Source: Rhodotorula mucilaginosa (Eukaryota; Basidiomycota; Microbotryomycetes; Sporidiobolales; Sporidiobolaceae). From it: DNA of 64,000 bases. Below the pieces are notes generated by a model that was given only the letters and a program-made list of their open reading frames with translations, ran no database searches and was not told the DNA's origin. The first letter of the stretch is position 1. Every line of letters begins with the position of its first letter. The stretch lies in assembly GCA_034406715.1 (NCBI GenBank), contig CP137864.1, positions 806,001-870,000 of the forward strand, read 5' to 3'. The position numbers and the translations under genes were made by a program. Below, piece after piece: positions 42,752 through 53,536 of this stretch.

Positions 42752-44444
42752 GCTGCTGCTGCTGCACTCTTCGCTCGAGCAGGCTGCCGAAGTCGATGAC
42801 AGCGGACGGTCAGCGGGAGTATGCAGCAAGCTCGCGAGGTAGACCAATACTCACATTCTGTCGCGCGTCTTGACCTCACCTCGCTCTAGTGTGAGGGTGT
42901 TTCGGTGTGCTGTCATCAATCCGGAAAAAGTTCGGCGAGAGATCAACTTGGGCGTTCGCAGCAGGCAGCTCCGGGCTAGAGGCGAATGCGCTCACCTTGT
43001 AGACTCTTAGAGCGTAGAGGAATCAAAGACTACCGTTCGGCACGCAGAAGCATCGGCGCAGGGTGGTTGGCAAGTCGCAGAGGGGAAAGTTGACGGAAAT
43101 CCTGTCGATGAGAACACCACTGGACCGATTACAGCCCAATTAATCGACACGGCTACAAAGGATATTGTCGAAAGTTCAGAGCGGCAAACCCAGGCGAAGC
43201 GGACATTACGCTGCAGCACCATCAAAGGTGGAAAAAGGCCGAAAAGACGACTTGCGCCACTCAGGTCGGAACAGCTGCTCGGACCAGGGTCGGAGTCTCT
43301 TGCTAGACAAGGTGCCTGAATGAGTATTGATTTGATTCCTCTCCGAGGACCAGAATCCGGGAGGCGCGGACATTCCCCGTCGCTCTCGAATCCTCATTTT
43401 CTGCCCGACCTCTCGGTCCGCAGGCGCCTGGAGTGCGCCTATGTAGCTCGGAGGCACGTACGAAGAGCATGGCATCATATAGAGCGCGCACCCATCAGGC
43501 TTGCGAGCAAAGCTCTGCTGCGTGGGACCACGCCTTCTCCCGCAAGCGAGCGAAGCGCGCCTCCTTGGTTGTCTTGCGCCGCCGAGCAGCAATCCGCTCG
43601 AACGTTGCGAGCGAGCAAATGAGCATCATCTGCACGGATCGCACGATGCGAGTCTTGGCGGGTCGATGGAGCATCAAGGGTGGCGTGGCACGGGTGCAGC
43701 TCCTTTGAGTGGCAAATCGATTTCCAGGTGGGCACGGCAGCGAGGCCATTCGGGACCGCAAGATCCAATCCAAGTGTACATAGCGGCGGGCGAATTCAAC
43801 GTGCTGCACGGTGCGAGTCGACAGCGTGTGAGCGGATGGCGTAAAGCTGTGGCGAACCGGCTCGAGCAAGCTTCGCCGTGTCGCCACCGCGGCGGGAGAT
43901 GCGTGATTCCGACTTTGACACCGGTACTCGGAGAAAGCCCTCTCCATGGAGCAACAACAGTCGGAGTGCAACGTCCGATCAGCCGAATTAAGGAGCGAGC
44001 TGCGTTCAAAACATCGATCGTCGGCGACAAGAGAAGCGAGTAATTTTTCGTGACATCGTCCTGCGAGCTGCGTCCGGGTGAAGCGAGGCAGGGCCGTCCC
44101 GCCGGTCGAGTCTGCCGCCCTGCAAGAGACGGTCTGGATCAGCAAGCACCGGTCTGAGCTCCTGCGTCGTCTACATCTGCAACGGGGGAGAGAGACGCCC
44201 CCCCAATTGCAAACCGACTCCGCATTTTTCTCGGACGCGCGGGCGCCGCGAGTCGACTGCTGCGCCCTCTTTCCGTGCGAGTCTGCATCGTCGCCGTGCA
44301 CCTTCACCGAACTAGAGCGCTACCCGAGTAGATCACGCTCGCTGGTCTTCACCAGCACTCGACTCGACTGGCACCGGCTGCTTCTGCAGGAGGAGAGACT
44401 TCCCCGCGCGGTCTAGCCAAAGCCCTCGCTCGCCCCGACGTGGT
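42752..44444. other. Large divergent intergenic region, 1.7 kb
   Basis: Between the outward starts of GPI13 and the GT32 gene; the longest gene-free stretch outside the inverted repeat. The largest frame (43495-44307 minus, 270 codons) is Arg/Ser rich, has no motif and no coding-like neighbour. I see no transposon ends. It may hold long 5' leaders or an unrecognised non-coding RNA. Confidence 0.45.
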
Positions 44445-47259
44445 ATGAACCTCAAAAAGGTGCGGCACTCTCACACGCAGTCGCCTGGGTCACAGACACT
44501 GACCCGCCCTCGCGCGCGCAGGCGATCACGGTCCTCGTCGGCCTGATCGCGCTCGTACTCGTCGGCACCGTCGTCGTCCTCTCGACTGTCGTGCAGTACT
44601 TTGGCGTCGACAAGCGAGATGTCATACAGGACTATGAGATGGCCCTCGTAGAGCGCCTCGCCAACGCCGCCCGCAGCGCCCTCCCCGCAGACCCCAAAGC
44701 GCAGACACCCCTCGTCGGCGATCGGACAGACCTTCTCGCCGACGACGACTCGCTGCAGCAGCAGGGGCGCGAACCGACCGCGCAGGCCACCAATGACGTC
44801 GTCGAGGTCACCCAGGGGGACGACCTGAATGCCGGGTCCGTCAACGAGTTCCTCGACCGCCTGCAAGAGAGGGGGTGGATCGCCGACTCGCCACCCCCCG
44901 CCGCGACGACTTCTGCGGACGCTGCTGCTGCTGCTGCTGCACCTCTCGCCGACGGCGCGGCCGCTGGAGACGAGGCGACTCCGCAGCCACGGATACCCAA
45001 GCTGATTCATGCGACGTGGAAGACCGACATCCTGCCGGAGCGATGGGAAAAAGTTCGCCAGGGCTGCATCGAACTCCACCCCGACTAGTGCGTGTCTCTC
45101 TCTCTCGTGGCTATACTACAATGCTCTGCTCGAGCTGACTCGGCTTCTCTGTGCCGGACAAACAGCGAGTTCAAGCTCTGGTCGGACGCAGCTTCGCGCG
45201 CCTTCATCGCCGAGCACTACCCGTGGTTCCTGCCGACCTTTGACGGCTACACCTACCCGATCCAGCGCGCCGACGTCATCCGTTACTTTGTCCTGCACCA
45301 CTACGGCGGAGTGTACATGGACCTCGACATCGGGTGCCGCCGCAACCTCGATCCTCTGCTCTACTTCCGGGTCATTCTCCCGCAGACGATCCCCGTCGGC
45401 GTCTCGAACGACCTCATGTTTGCCGAGAAGGGGCACCCGTTCATGGACCTCGTGATCCACAACCTGATCACGTTCGACCACACGTACGGGACCAACTACC
45501 CAACCGTCATGTTCTCGACCGGTCCCATGTTCCTCTCGGCCGTGTACGGCATGTGGCCCAAGGACACGCCCGAAGGCGTCGAGCGACAAGTCCGCATCTT
45601 GCCGCGCCGGTGGTACGGCAAGAACGCGCCGCCGACCGACATGGAAGACTCGTACTTTGACCACTTCTACGGCTCGTCGTGGCATGCGTGAGTCTTCTTT
45701 CGCCACCTTTCCTAAAGGACTCCCTTTGATCGGCATTGACCCATTCGCGCTCTCGCAGAGACGACGCCGGGTTCATCACCTTCCTCGGCAAGTTTGGCAT
45801 CGCACTCATGTACGCCGGCGTCGCAGTCGTCGTCCTCGGCGCGATCCGCATTTTCTGGACCAAGCGCACGCCCTTCAAGGCCTCGCCCCGTCAGATCGGC
45901 CCCATCGCCCTGCCGTACGAGGCCCTGCCCTTTGCGCGCTCGGGTGGGTCGGCCGGCAGTCGGCCGGGGACTCCCAGTGGCGCTCGGCCGGGCCAGCAGG
46001 CGGAGCGCGCCGGCGACAACAAGACGGGCGGTCTCTTCTACATGCCGGTCTGGCTCTACCCGGGAGACCGAACTCCCGGACGCAGTCCCGGCGACGCGCA
46101 AGGCGCTTGGACCCAGTACTTCTCGAACCTGTCGTTCGTCGACGACGGCAACGGCGGTCACCGGTACGAGCCGCTGCCAAACTTTTCGCGCCCGCCGAGT
46201 CCGAGCAACAACTCGATCTTGCACGCTCCGGGCGCGACGCACGATGGCGCCTTTGACGGCGTCCACCTGCACTCGATCCGACCCGGATCCAACTCTGCCG
46301 ACGCCGGCCGCGGCGGCGTCAACCTTCCCCCTCCTTCCTCCTCCGAGCCTTCGCTCACCACCCCTACGTCCCCCAACCCTCCCGCCTACTCGGCCTTGAG
46401 GTCCTGGGGGACGGCCCTCTTTCGAGGCTTTCCCTTTCCCAATCCCAGCAGCTCCTTTCAGGAGCCTCTTCTCCCCGTCGCGCATGACGGCGGCAGCGCC
46501 GACGCGGCGGCAACCTCGTCCGCCGCAGACCGAAGCAGGGCGACCACTCCTACGCCCCGACGACGCGCTTCAGCCGACCTCGTCCTTGACGACGCCGTCG
46601 AGTCGTCCTCCGACCGAGCCGGACTCGGCGGCGGCGTACCCACCTTCTCGACGAAGCACCACGAGGCGGGTCGCTTCCATCTCTCACTCCCGCGAACGCG
46701 ATCCCCCAGCCCTTCGCCGCCAGTCTACTCCTCCGTCGTCGTCGTCGCCCCCTCCGACGGGGGGGACAGCGAACGCGAGCTACCAAACGAGGCCGAAGCG
46801 GTCTTCGACGCTCGAGGCCGACCAGCTCGAGCAGGGGGTGTCGGCGTCGTCGGTGGTGCCGGCGGCCGGGCACCCAGCGATGTCGGTCCATCCGCTCCGG
46901 CAACTGCGTCGTCGACAGGGGACGGGTCCGTCGAGCGCGCGACCGGTGCCGGCGAGTCCGATGCCGCCCGTGGGCGAAGAGCCGGCGCCGTCACCCCTCC
47001 GGCAGGACAACTAGGCGCCGTCCCTTCTTTTATCGATTCGCAGCTCGCGAACGACGTCGACGCCGCGCTCGCTGAAGGCGATGCCGCCGCCGCCACTTCC
47101 GGGATGCCGGGGCGACTCAGCCGTCGAGCCAGCCTCGACGCGACGACCCGGAGCGCATCGCCTGCCGGCGGTGTCGGCGTCGAGGCCGAAGTCGACCGGT
47201 TGCTGAGCGAGATGACGCCCGAATCCATCTCGTCGCCGACGACCCCTCGTCCCGAGTGA
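44445..47259 (+). CDS. SUR1: Mannosyl-inositolphosphoceramide synthase catalytic subunit type (GT32, SUR1/CSH1)
   Basis: Golgi glycosyltransferase that mannosylates inositol phosphoceramide. The start MNLKK (44445) is joined by a 61-nt intron to AITVLVGLIALVLVGTVVVL, a type II signal anchor. The GT32 domain follows: IPKLIHATWKTDILPERW, FKLWSDAASRAFI, then ADVIRYFVLHHYGGVYMDLD with the DxD metal site, and the acceptor-side stretch SYFDHFYGSSWH. A second membrane helix, IALMYAGVAVVVLGAIRIFW, matches Sur1. Introns lie near 45088-45164 and 45689-45760. Odd: after the second helix there are about 480 residues of Ser/Pro/Gly-rich tail up to the stop at 47259, far beyond the yeast protein. Confidence 0.87.
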
Positions 47260-47732
47260 TTCGGTCCCTTCCGTCCGACCTAGAACGCGTGCTCCTCCTC
47301 CTCGGTTCTCGCCCTTCTCTCCGCGTGATCGCTTTCTCTTTCTCTCTCTACCGACAGACTCTGGACTTTCGACAGAACAAGCAACAGCGCAGCCAAAACC
47401 CTGGGCATCGGATGTACGGTTTGATGGGGGCAAGTAGTCAGGGTGCGGGTCGAGCTAGCGGTCGGAGGGGGTTTGAGCCTGATTTTTCCCGTGTGTACAA
47501 ACACCTTGTCAATACTATATCGCAGAAACAAGCTTATCCGGGACAGGAGGCCTCGGAAGGATTTTCTGCGTCGTTCAAGCGAAGCGAGCCGACGACGAAA
47601 CCAGCCGACGTCGGCCTAATCTCACGCAGCTCTTTGCAGCTCTCCTTTGTGTTCGAGACTTGCAGAGTGCACAAGTACTGCCCTCTGAACCCCCTTCTAG
47701 CCGTTCAAACCAGCTCAGAACCTCGTCCAGCG
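47260..47732. other. Intergenic region upstream of the polyol dehydrogenase
   Basis: 473 bp, tandem genes; promoter of the dehydrogenase. Includes AT-richer sequence TGTCAATACTATATCGCAG (47507-47525). No gene supported. Confidence 0.4.
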
Positions 47733-49859
47733 ATGGCTCCGACCAACACCCCACTTTCGCCTCCGCTCGCCGAAGACACGACCGCAACCTCGCGCAACGT
47801 CAGCTTGTGAGTGCAGCGAGCCGTGCGTGAGAGCCAAGAGCACTGACTGGAACCTGCACACAGCGTCCTGCATGGAATCGACGACGTCCGCTTCGAGGAG
47901 AGGCCAGTCCCTGTCGACTGCGACGATGATGCGTGCGTGCAGCAAAAGCTCTGTCTCCTCTTACACCGGAAGACAATGAACTGATTAGAGCTGCATATTC
48001 CTCTCCGACCCTGTCCGCGCGTCACCTGCTGCGCGCCCATTCACTCTGGGCATGCACCGGCGACATCTCGTTTTTTCTTTCCTCCCCCCTCCGCGTGCAT
48101 TCTGCGGCACGACAGCGCCATCGTCGCTCCTAAAGCTACCGGAATCTGCGGCAGCGACGTACACTACCTCAAGCACGGCCGTATCGGCGACTTTATCGTC
48201 AAGGACCCTATGGTTCTCGGACACGAGAGTGCTGCCGTCGTCGTCAAGGGTGCGTTCCCCTCCACCTTCGCACGGTTCACAGCGCGCCAGCCTCACCATG
48301 TCCCCCACGTTGCTCAGTCGGCAAGAATGTCAAGAACGTCAAGCCGGGCGACCGCGTTGCCCTCGAGCCGGGCAAGTCCTGCCGATCCTGCTACGACTGC
48401 AAAGGTGGTCATTACGAAGTGCGTTCCCCGCCAGCGAAACAGCTTCATCCTTACGGCCGACATGCTCACGACCTTTGACTTGCAGCGCTGCCCGGACATG
48501 ATCTTTGCGGCGACTCCTCCTTACGACGGTACCCTCGCCGGACGCTACGTTCTCCCGGCCGACCTGTACGTCCCTCGCTGCTCGCGGCACCCGTCTCCGC
48601 GCTATGCCCATCGCACTTACTTTGTACTCCTTGGGATCATCTCGCAGTTGCTACAAGCTGCCGGACAACATGTCTATGGAGGAGGGAGCTCTGGTACGTA
48701 TTTTCCTGCCGAGCCTTCTCAGCTCCTCATCACGGTCGAGCTGACTAGATCCCGCGCCTATTCAGCTGGAGCCTATGTCGGTCGGTGTCCACGCCGTCGC
48801 CAAGGTGGCCGAGCTCAAGCCGGGCTCGAACGTGGTGGTGTTTGGTGCCGGACCGGTCGGACTCCTCACCGCTGCCGCCGCAAAAGGTCTCGGTGCTGCC
48901 CGTGTCATTGCCGTCGGTTCGTCGCGCACCTCCATCCCGCTGCAGCTCGTATGGCGTGGCGAGGAGCAGATGTTGACCTTCCCCGCCCGCAGACATCCAA
49001 GAGAGTCGCCTGCAGTTCGCGAAGGAGAACGGCCTGATCCATGACTACTATGTCCCGTCAAAGCCGCAGGAAGGCGAGGACAAGGTCGACTTCCAGCGAC
49101 GAAACGTGAGTCGGATTGAGGGTTCTGCAGTCGAGCCTGAACCGCTGACCCTTTCCCTCCGTCGATACAGGCCAAGGAGATCCAAACCCGGTTCGGCTTC
49201 ACCGAGCGAGGAGCGACCGGCGTTGACTATGTCTTTGAGTGCTCTGGGTGAGTGCTTGCTGTTCGTAAACTTGGTGTTGCGCCCGATGCTGACTCGTCTT
49301 TGGCCGATTGCAGCGCCGAGGTCTGCATCGGAACTTCGGTTTTCCTACTCAAGCACGGAGGCACGATGGTTCAGGTTAGACGAGATCTCTGATACTCGTA
49401 CAATTTACTCCCGAGTACTCACCGCGTACCGCATGCAGATTGGTATGGGCCGACCCGATATCAGCCTCGACATGCACACCGTTCTCACTCACGAACTCAC
49501 CATCAGGGGCAGCTTCCGGTGCGTGTCGCGTCCCGCAACCGTTAAGCACGTCGTTCTGATGTCGATTACGCATGCGTGCTGCAGGTACGGCCCGGACGTG
49601 TACCGGCTCTCGCTCGACTTGGTCGCTCGCGGCGCTGTCAACCTCAAATCGCTCATCACTCACCGGTTCGTTTCGAGCCCGAGACTGCGCCACACGTGAG
49701 AGAAACGACACTAACGGAGTATTCCGGTCGTTGGAGAACAGCTACACTTTCAAGGAGGCGAAGGAGGCGTTCGAGGCCAACACGAAGGGCGTCGGCAAGG
49801 ATGGCAACGCCGTCATCAAGATCATCATTGCCGGCCCGGTCGAGACTGACACTGCATGA
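47733..49859 (+). CDS. XYL2: Xylitol/polyol dehydrogenase (D-xylulose reductase, zinc MDR family)
   Basis: Oxidises xylitol (or sorbitol) to the ketose with NAD+. Zinc-dependent medium-chain dehydrogenase. Catalytic zinc site: [18 protein letters not shown] and [11 protein letters not shown]. Structural zinc site [15 protein letters not shown] with all four Cys, the last ones joined across an intron. Rossmann motif [20 protein letters not shown]. The intron after IAV leaves Asp (VD-IQESR), which favours NAD+ over NADP+. YVFECSGAEVCI and [10 protein letters not shown] follow; the end is [13 protein letters not shown]. About ten short introns. Start at 47733 ([15 protein letters not shown]) precedes [16 protein letters not shown]. 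Could be a sorbitol dehydrogenase; substrate cannot be told from sequence alone. Confidence 0.9.
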
Positions 49860-50026
49860 AGACGACTGCATGAGCTCATATAGACACTCTAATCCCCAGG
49901 TTCGGGTGCTGCACCGCGCTGCGCCTCTCCCTCAGCTTGGCCGCACAAAGCAGTCCTCTTCGTTGGTAGTTTGCCTGCCAAACGGCTGCATTGCCAACCA
50001 TAGCGCGGCTAAGGTCCCGAGAGTTT

Positions 50027-51861
50027 TCAACCCCAGTAAGAGACGCCGAGCCCAACGCTCCGGATCGGACTGAGCCGTCCACGACTCCGAGTCGCGAGGC
50101 GAAGGTCGGCGACGATTCCAGCCGAGACGATAAAGTCGCCCATGCGGCCCTCCCAGAGCATCGCCAGGTCCTGCATTCAGAGATTGCGGTGCTTGAGTCA
50201 GCGGAGAGCACCTTTGAAGTCGAGCTGGCAATAAGGATCGGTCCTCACCGAGCTCGTCGAGGCGCGGACTTTGAGCACACTGAGGACCTCGTCGTCTGCG
50301 TCGTGGTTGAGCCTTCGTTTCCGCGTATCTTCGTCGTCGGCGCCGCGTCCGAACGCATCAAACTCGGCACTCGTGGACGCCGACTCGTCCTTCGACGACG
50401 CATCACCACCACCACTTTCGATGCCGACCTTGGCATAAGGCGGTGGAGGAGGAGGAGCAGGCGGAGTTCTCCGCTGGAACCACTCGCCGCCGAAAGTCAA
50501 GTCCGACTCGTACGAGTACAAGTTGAAGTCGAACCGGCTCGCGAAGCGCGTATCCCTCCCCGCCTGGACCGCGTACGCCGTCGAGAGTTGCCCCATGATC
50601 GGGTTCAGGGTCGCGGTGACGTACGTCGGCGGCTGGTTCGGGGGACCGCCGGCCTGTTCGGGGATGGTGACGAAGCGGAGGGCGGTCGAGACGCCGGCGC
50701 TGCGCTCTTGCGCGGAAAAGTAGAGCTCGCCGCCGGCGCTCCAGCGCCCTTTCAGTCCCGTCGGCATCTCGTCCACCTGCCCGGCCGCCGCCGCCGTTCC
50801 CAGCCCGGTCCCTGCCACCGCAGCAGTATCTGGAGCAGCAGCAGCAACGTACTTCGAAGCGAGCGCGTCTTCGTCGTTCTGTTCGAGCGGCCCTGCTCCT
50901 CCTGCCGCCAGCGGCGAAACGGGTGCCGGCGCGTTCGCCGAACCGGGATCACCCCACCGCCCAAAGTTGTACAGTCCACGGAGCCCCCACATGCCGTCGC
51001 CGACAGCGTAGCTGTACTCGGTACTCCAGCGTCCCGTATCGTGCTGCAGTTTGATCTCGAGTTCGCTCAAGCGCGCGAGGGGTCCCGAGGTTGGGCCGGC
51101 TGCTGCGGCGCCAGAGGCGGAGGCTGAGAGGGAAGCGGTCGGGTCGCCGGATTCCCAGGTTAGAGTGGGTGGCGGGGGCGGACTCGGGACGGTGATGAGC
51201 GAGACGAGACCTTGCACGGTGGGCGAGAAGCGGCGGATGTAAAGAGCGTCGAGGCGCGGAGTCGGAGCATACAATCGACCGTACAGCAGGTAGTCTGTTT
51301 GGCTGCACACCCGTCAACTTCTGTTCCACGGGAAGAGAGGAGAACCATTTGTATACCGGGCGAGACTGTGCGGTGACCGCCGTGCCAAGTCGGCCTCGCG
51401 TCGTCTCTCAACTCGGGCCGGACGGGGAGGTGACCGAGCGGGTAGCTCTGGACGACATGCTTGAAATCGATACGGTCTGCGCCTGTCGCTGCTCGCTTGG
51501 ACGAGCGGTGGTCGAGCGGCGCCGAGGTGAACAAGTAGGCGAGTTGGCCTGCGAGGAGCGGGTCGACGGGCGCTCCGAGCGTCGGCGCGGGCGTCGGCGG
51601 ATACGTCGGCCCCTGCGTCGTCCCACCGGCGCCTTGCTCGTCGTCTCCTGCGCGCGCGGGGGGCACGAGCGACGCCAAGGTGAGGCTCGGCGCGAGCGAG
51701 CGAGTCGGCCGAGACGCGGTCGTCAGGACGGCGCCGACGGGGACGGCAAAGTCGAGCAGCTGCCGCGAGGGCTGCGTCAGGGTGCCGTAGTGGTTGTCCC
51801 ACGCGTTCCACCGAGTCGCTTCCAGGAACTCGCGGACGAGGTACTGCGCGTGTTGCGACAT
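50027..51861 (-). CDS. MDM10: MDM10, ERMES/SAM beta-barrel of the mitochondrial outer membrane
   Basis: Outer-membrane beta-barrel that ties mitochondria to the ER in ERMES and helps the SAM complex. Start at 51861 (MSQHAQYLVREFLEATRWN) with NHYGTLTQPSRQLLDFAVP, the family opening. The large exon 50198-51310 has beta-strand blocks such as STEYSYAVGDGMWGLRGLYN, GRWSAGGELYFSAQERSAGV and FDFNLYSYESDLTFGGEWFQ. A GTGAGG donor after VLKVRASTSS joins to DLAMLWEGRMGDFIVSAG and a terminal IRSVGLGVSYWG, the expected last strands. Insertions rich in Pro, Gly and Ala separate strands. Stop TGA at 50027-50029. The gene converges with the dehydrogenase. Confidence 0.88.
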
Positions 51862-51973
51862 GGCGAGAGAGAGAGAGAGAGGTGACATGCGCATCTCGTC
51901 GAATTTATCACAACAACAAGGGTTCGTATCGCTACACAAAGAAGAGGAGATCCGGGTTTGGCTTTGCCGAGCT

Positions 51974-53216
51974 CTAGAGGAGGCCTTCCTTCTTGAACTG
52001 GTGGACGTAGCTGTCGCCAAAAAAAGGGGTGCAAACGGTGAGTCCACCTTCCATCCGAAAACCCGGTCAAGGTTGCGTTTGAGAGGACATACGCACGTGT
52101 AAAAAGTATGCTTGCCCTGCCATTCCCACTCTCCCTCTTCTTCGCCTCTTTCCGGGTCGGCCAAGTCGAGCATGCCCGCCTCGAAAAAGTCGGTCTCGGT
52201 CGGCTCGACGAGCTCGATCTCGCCGTTGCGGACCGCCGCGGCTGGGAACAGCGACAGGACAAAGTCGCGAGCAAAGGTTGAACCGGCGGGGAGATACGGC
52301 ACGGGGAGGTAGGTCGCCTGTTTTCGTTCGTTCGTTCGTCCGTGTGGCGAAAACGCTGCGGATCAGTCTTGCGCGCTCGAGTTGCTTCCACCCCAGAGCG
52401 GGGCAGCGATGGTGTGATACAAGAGAGGAGAGAGAAGAGGAGACTCGCCTCGATGATGCAGCCTTTGGCCATTCCGCTGGCAGAGCCGCCTTTGAGACCG
52501 ACGCTGCCGACCTTGACGATCCAATCCGGAGACACGCCCGCCGTCGTGTTGCCGCCACCGCCGCCGCCCGTGAGTGCAAAGACAAAGCCTTCGATCGAGA
52601 CGACTTGGGCGCGAGGTTGCCAGTACTGGGCCGTCGCTCCGTTTGCGCCGCCGTCTCGTCGCGAGTTGGCAGCCGCGGACGAGGCAGACTGATTGCCGGC
52701 TCCCGGCGCGGCCCCACCGCCCGGTTGTGGAGGCGGGAAGAGTGCGCGCTGGATGAAGGAATCGAAGAGGGATGCGGCGCTGGCAGAGTCGCCTGCTGGT
52801 GCGTCGAGCGGTTGGGCGATCGAGCAATACGTCCACCGCGAGTGTTGGTCGGGCGAGTGCTTCTTCTTCTCTTCCTCCGGGTCGACGAACAAGATGTCGT
52901 CGTCGTCTTGCAAGCTGTCGTGCGTCCTCGCCTTTCCCTTTCCCTTTGCGATTGCGACGAGCGGGGGAGCGTTCGGATCCTCGACCAAGACGGCGACCTT
53001 GTCGTTCGCGCCGTCGTGTTCCCTGACGACGTACATGTTCCTGCCCTGCTTGTCGTGGCTCGAGGCGGGCATCCTGTACGGCTTGATCTGGACGGCTCTT
53101 CTGCCGAGCGAGGTTCCCGGACGAGAGACGGTCAGCGCGCGGCCGAGCAGCGGGATGGCGCTCTGCGGGTTGGCGAGAGGCCACCGCGCAATCACCGTCG
53201 CAGACTGGCCCGTCAT
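51974..53216 (-). CDS. MED20: Mediator subunit 20 (MED20/SRB2)
   Basis: Head-module subunit of the RNA polymerase II Mediator. Start at 53216: MTGQSATVIARWP, the family's short opening strand. Later FVFALTGGGGGGN and VKVGSVGLKGGSASGMAKGC resemble the Med20 core, followed by an intron to ATYLPVPYLPAGSTFARDF. The last exon encodes FGDSYVHQFKKEGLL. A disordered insert (KGKGKARTHDSLQDDDDILF and neighbouring Pro/Gly stretches) lengthens it compared with the yeast protein. Three or four exons. Its stop lies 113 bp from the MDM10 start on the same strand. The match is by motif memory, hence moderate. Confidence 0.7.
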
Positions 53217-53536
53217 CCCTCGGCGCTCGCAAGGGAGAGAGACGGAGAGAGTTTCTCGCGCCGAGTCGCGGCTCTCTTCCGCTCTCGGCGTTCTCTCTCG
53301 CACCTGCTCGACGCTCGACTCGTGACTGGAGCAGTGCTCGCTGATTGACTACGAAACGCTCCTGCAAAGCGACCCCCGCTGGTCCCATCCCCCGCTGCTG
53401 CACGCTGGACTCGGCCGACTGGTTCCCCACCCACCCGCTTGACTCGTCTCGTCTGTCTCCGAGGTGCGTCCATCCGACAAGCCGTACAGAGCGTCTGGTT
53501 GACCACAAGCACTACAACACAGGGACCCTCGTCTGC
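53217..53536. promoter_or_regulatory. Divergent promoter MED20 / mitochondrial kinase
   Basis: 320 bp between outward start codons. Upstream open sequence on the plus strand to 53345 has no ATG. Confidence 0.45.

Noticed and set aside
42752-42847. Upstream extension of the GPI13 frame as coding
   Set aside because: The frame opens with TTG and has no ATG before 42751; the added residues are not typical of the family.
43495-44307. 270-codon minus-strand frame in the GPI13/GT32 gap
   Set aside because: Arg/Ser/Cys-rich composition typical of a chance frame in GC-rich DNA, no motif, no plausible splice partner.
53345-53536. Upstream extension of the kinase frame as a presequence
   Set aside because: The frame opens with TTG and has no ATG before 53537.
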